From Spirochaetaceae bacterium (GTDB lineage Bacteria > Spirochaetota > Spirochaetia > Treponematales > Breznakiellaceae): a DNA stretch of 13,782 nt. The stretch covers positions 1-13,782 of the forward strand of contig JAIRMP010000173.1 in the NCBI GenBank assembly GCA_031258615.1, written 5' to 3'. How positions within the stretch are numbered: the stretch's first letter is position 1; each line of letters begins with the position of its first letter. The notes under the pieces were generated by a model that was given only the letters and a program-made list of their open reading frames with translations, was not told the origin of the DNA and searched no databases. The translations under genes and the position numbers were made by a program. Positions 13,765 to 13,782 of this stretch are shown here, in pieces.

Positions 13765-13782
13765 TTTTGTTACTCCTATTCA

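Overview
The window looks like chromosome from a gut-type spirochaete, most likely a termite-gut Treponema. This is inferred from the protein styles: lipoproteins with Treponema-like Ig-like and beta-helix domains, an MCP remnant, a small protein starting MSTSKDWLP, and AGTGAATAGTGA-type intergenic repeats. I could not run any database search, so the assignment is provisional.

Left part (1-5.0 kb): housekeeping and degraded genes. On the minus strand are the 5' part of a GLUG-motif surface lipoprotein (cut by the window edge) and a LysM/M23-like protein whose zinc ligands are all replaced. Divergent from the latter is metA, whose residue Glu111 predicts use of acetyl-CoA rather than succinyl-CoA. 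It converges on tag (3-methyladenine DNA glycosylase I). Behind tag lies the N-terminal stub of a methyl-accepting chemotaxis protein, broken by a 16-bp tandem duplication and cut off at a G7TG7 tract. A tRNA-Val(CAC) with a near-consensus promoter follows. The lipoprotein, metA and tag share a layout: a sigma70-type promoter whose -10 box ends 5-6 nt before the start codon, with no Shine-Dalgarno (SD) sequence. They are probably translated from leaderless mRNAs.

Middle (5.0-5.76 kb): a remnant of a gene end, a cluster of inverted repeats, and a 3'-truncated small plus-strand gene that runs into a C12 tract and a GC-rich hairpin.

Right part (5.76-13.5 kb): five closely spaced minus-strand genes that look like one operon. 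In transcription order they encode an Ig-like plus beta-helix lipoprotein, a 481-residue propeller-like protein, a nine-unit TPR protein, a 711-residue multidomain lipoprotein, and a 405-residue protein made of two tandem copies of one unrecognised domain. Most have clear Shine-Dalgarno sites, unlike the left part. Short AGTGAG-type repeats lie at several junctions, where they form stop codons and ribosome-binding sites. This operon, and especially the duplicated-domain protein, is the best candidate for something undescribed: probably a cell-surface or periplasmic assembly of unknown function.
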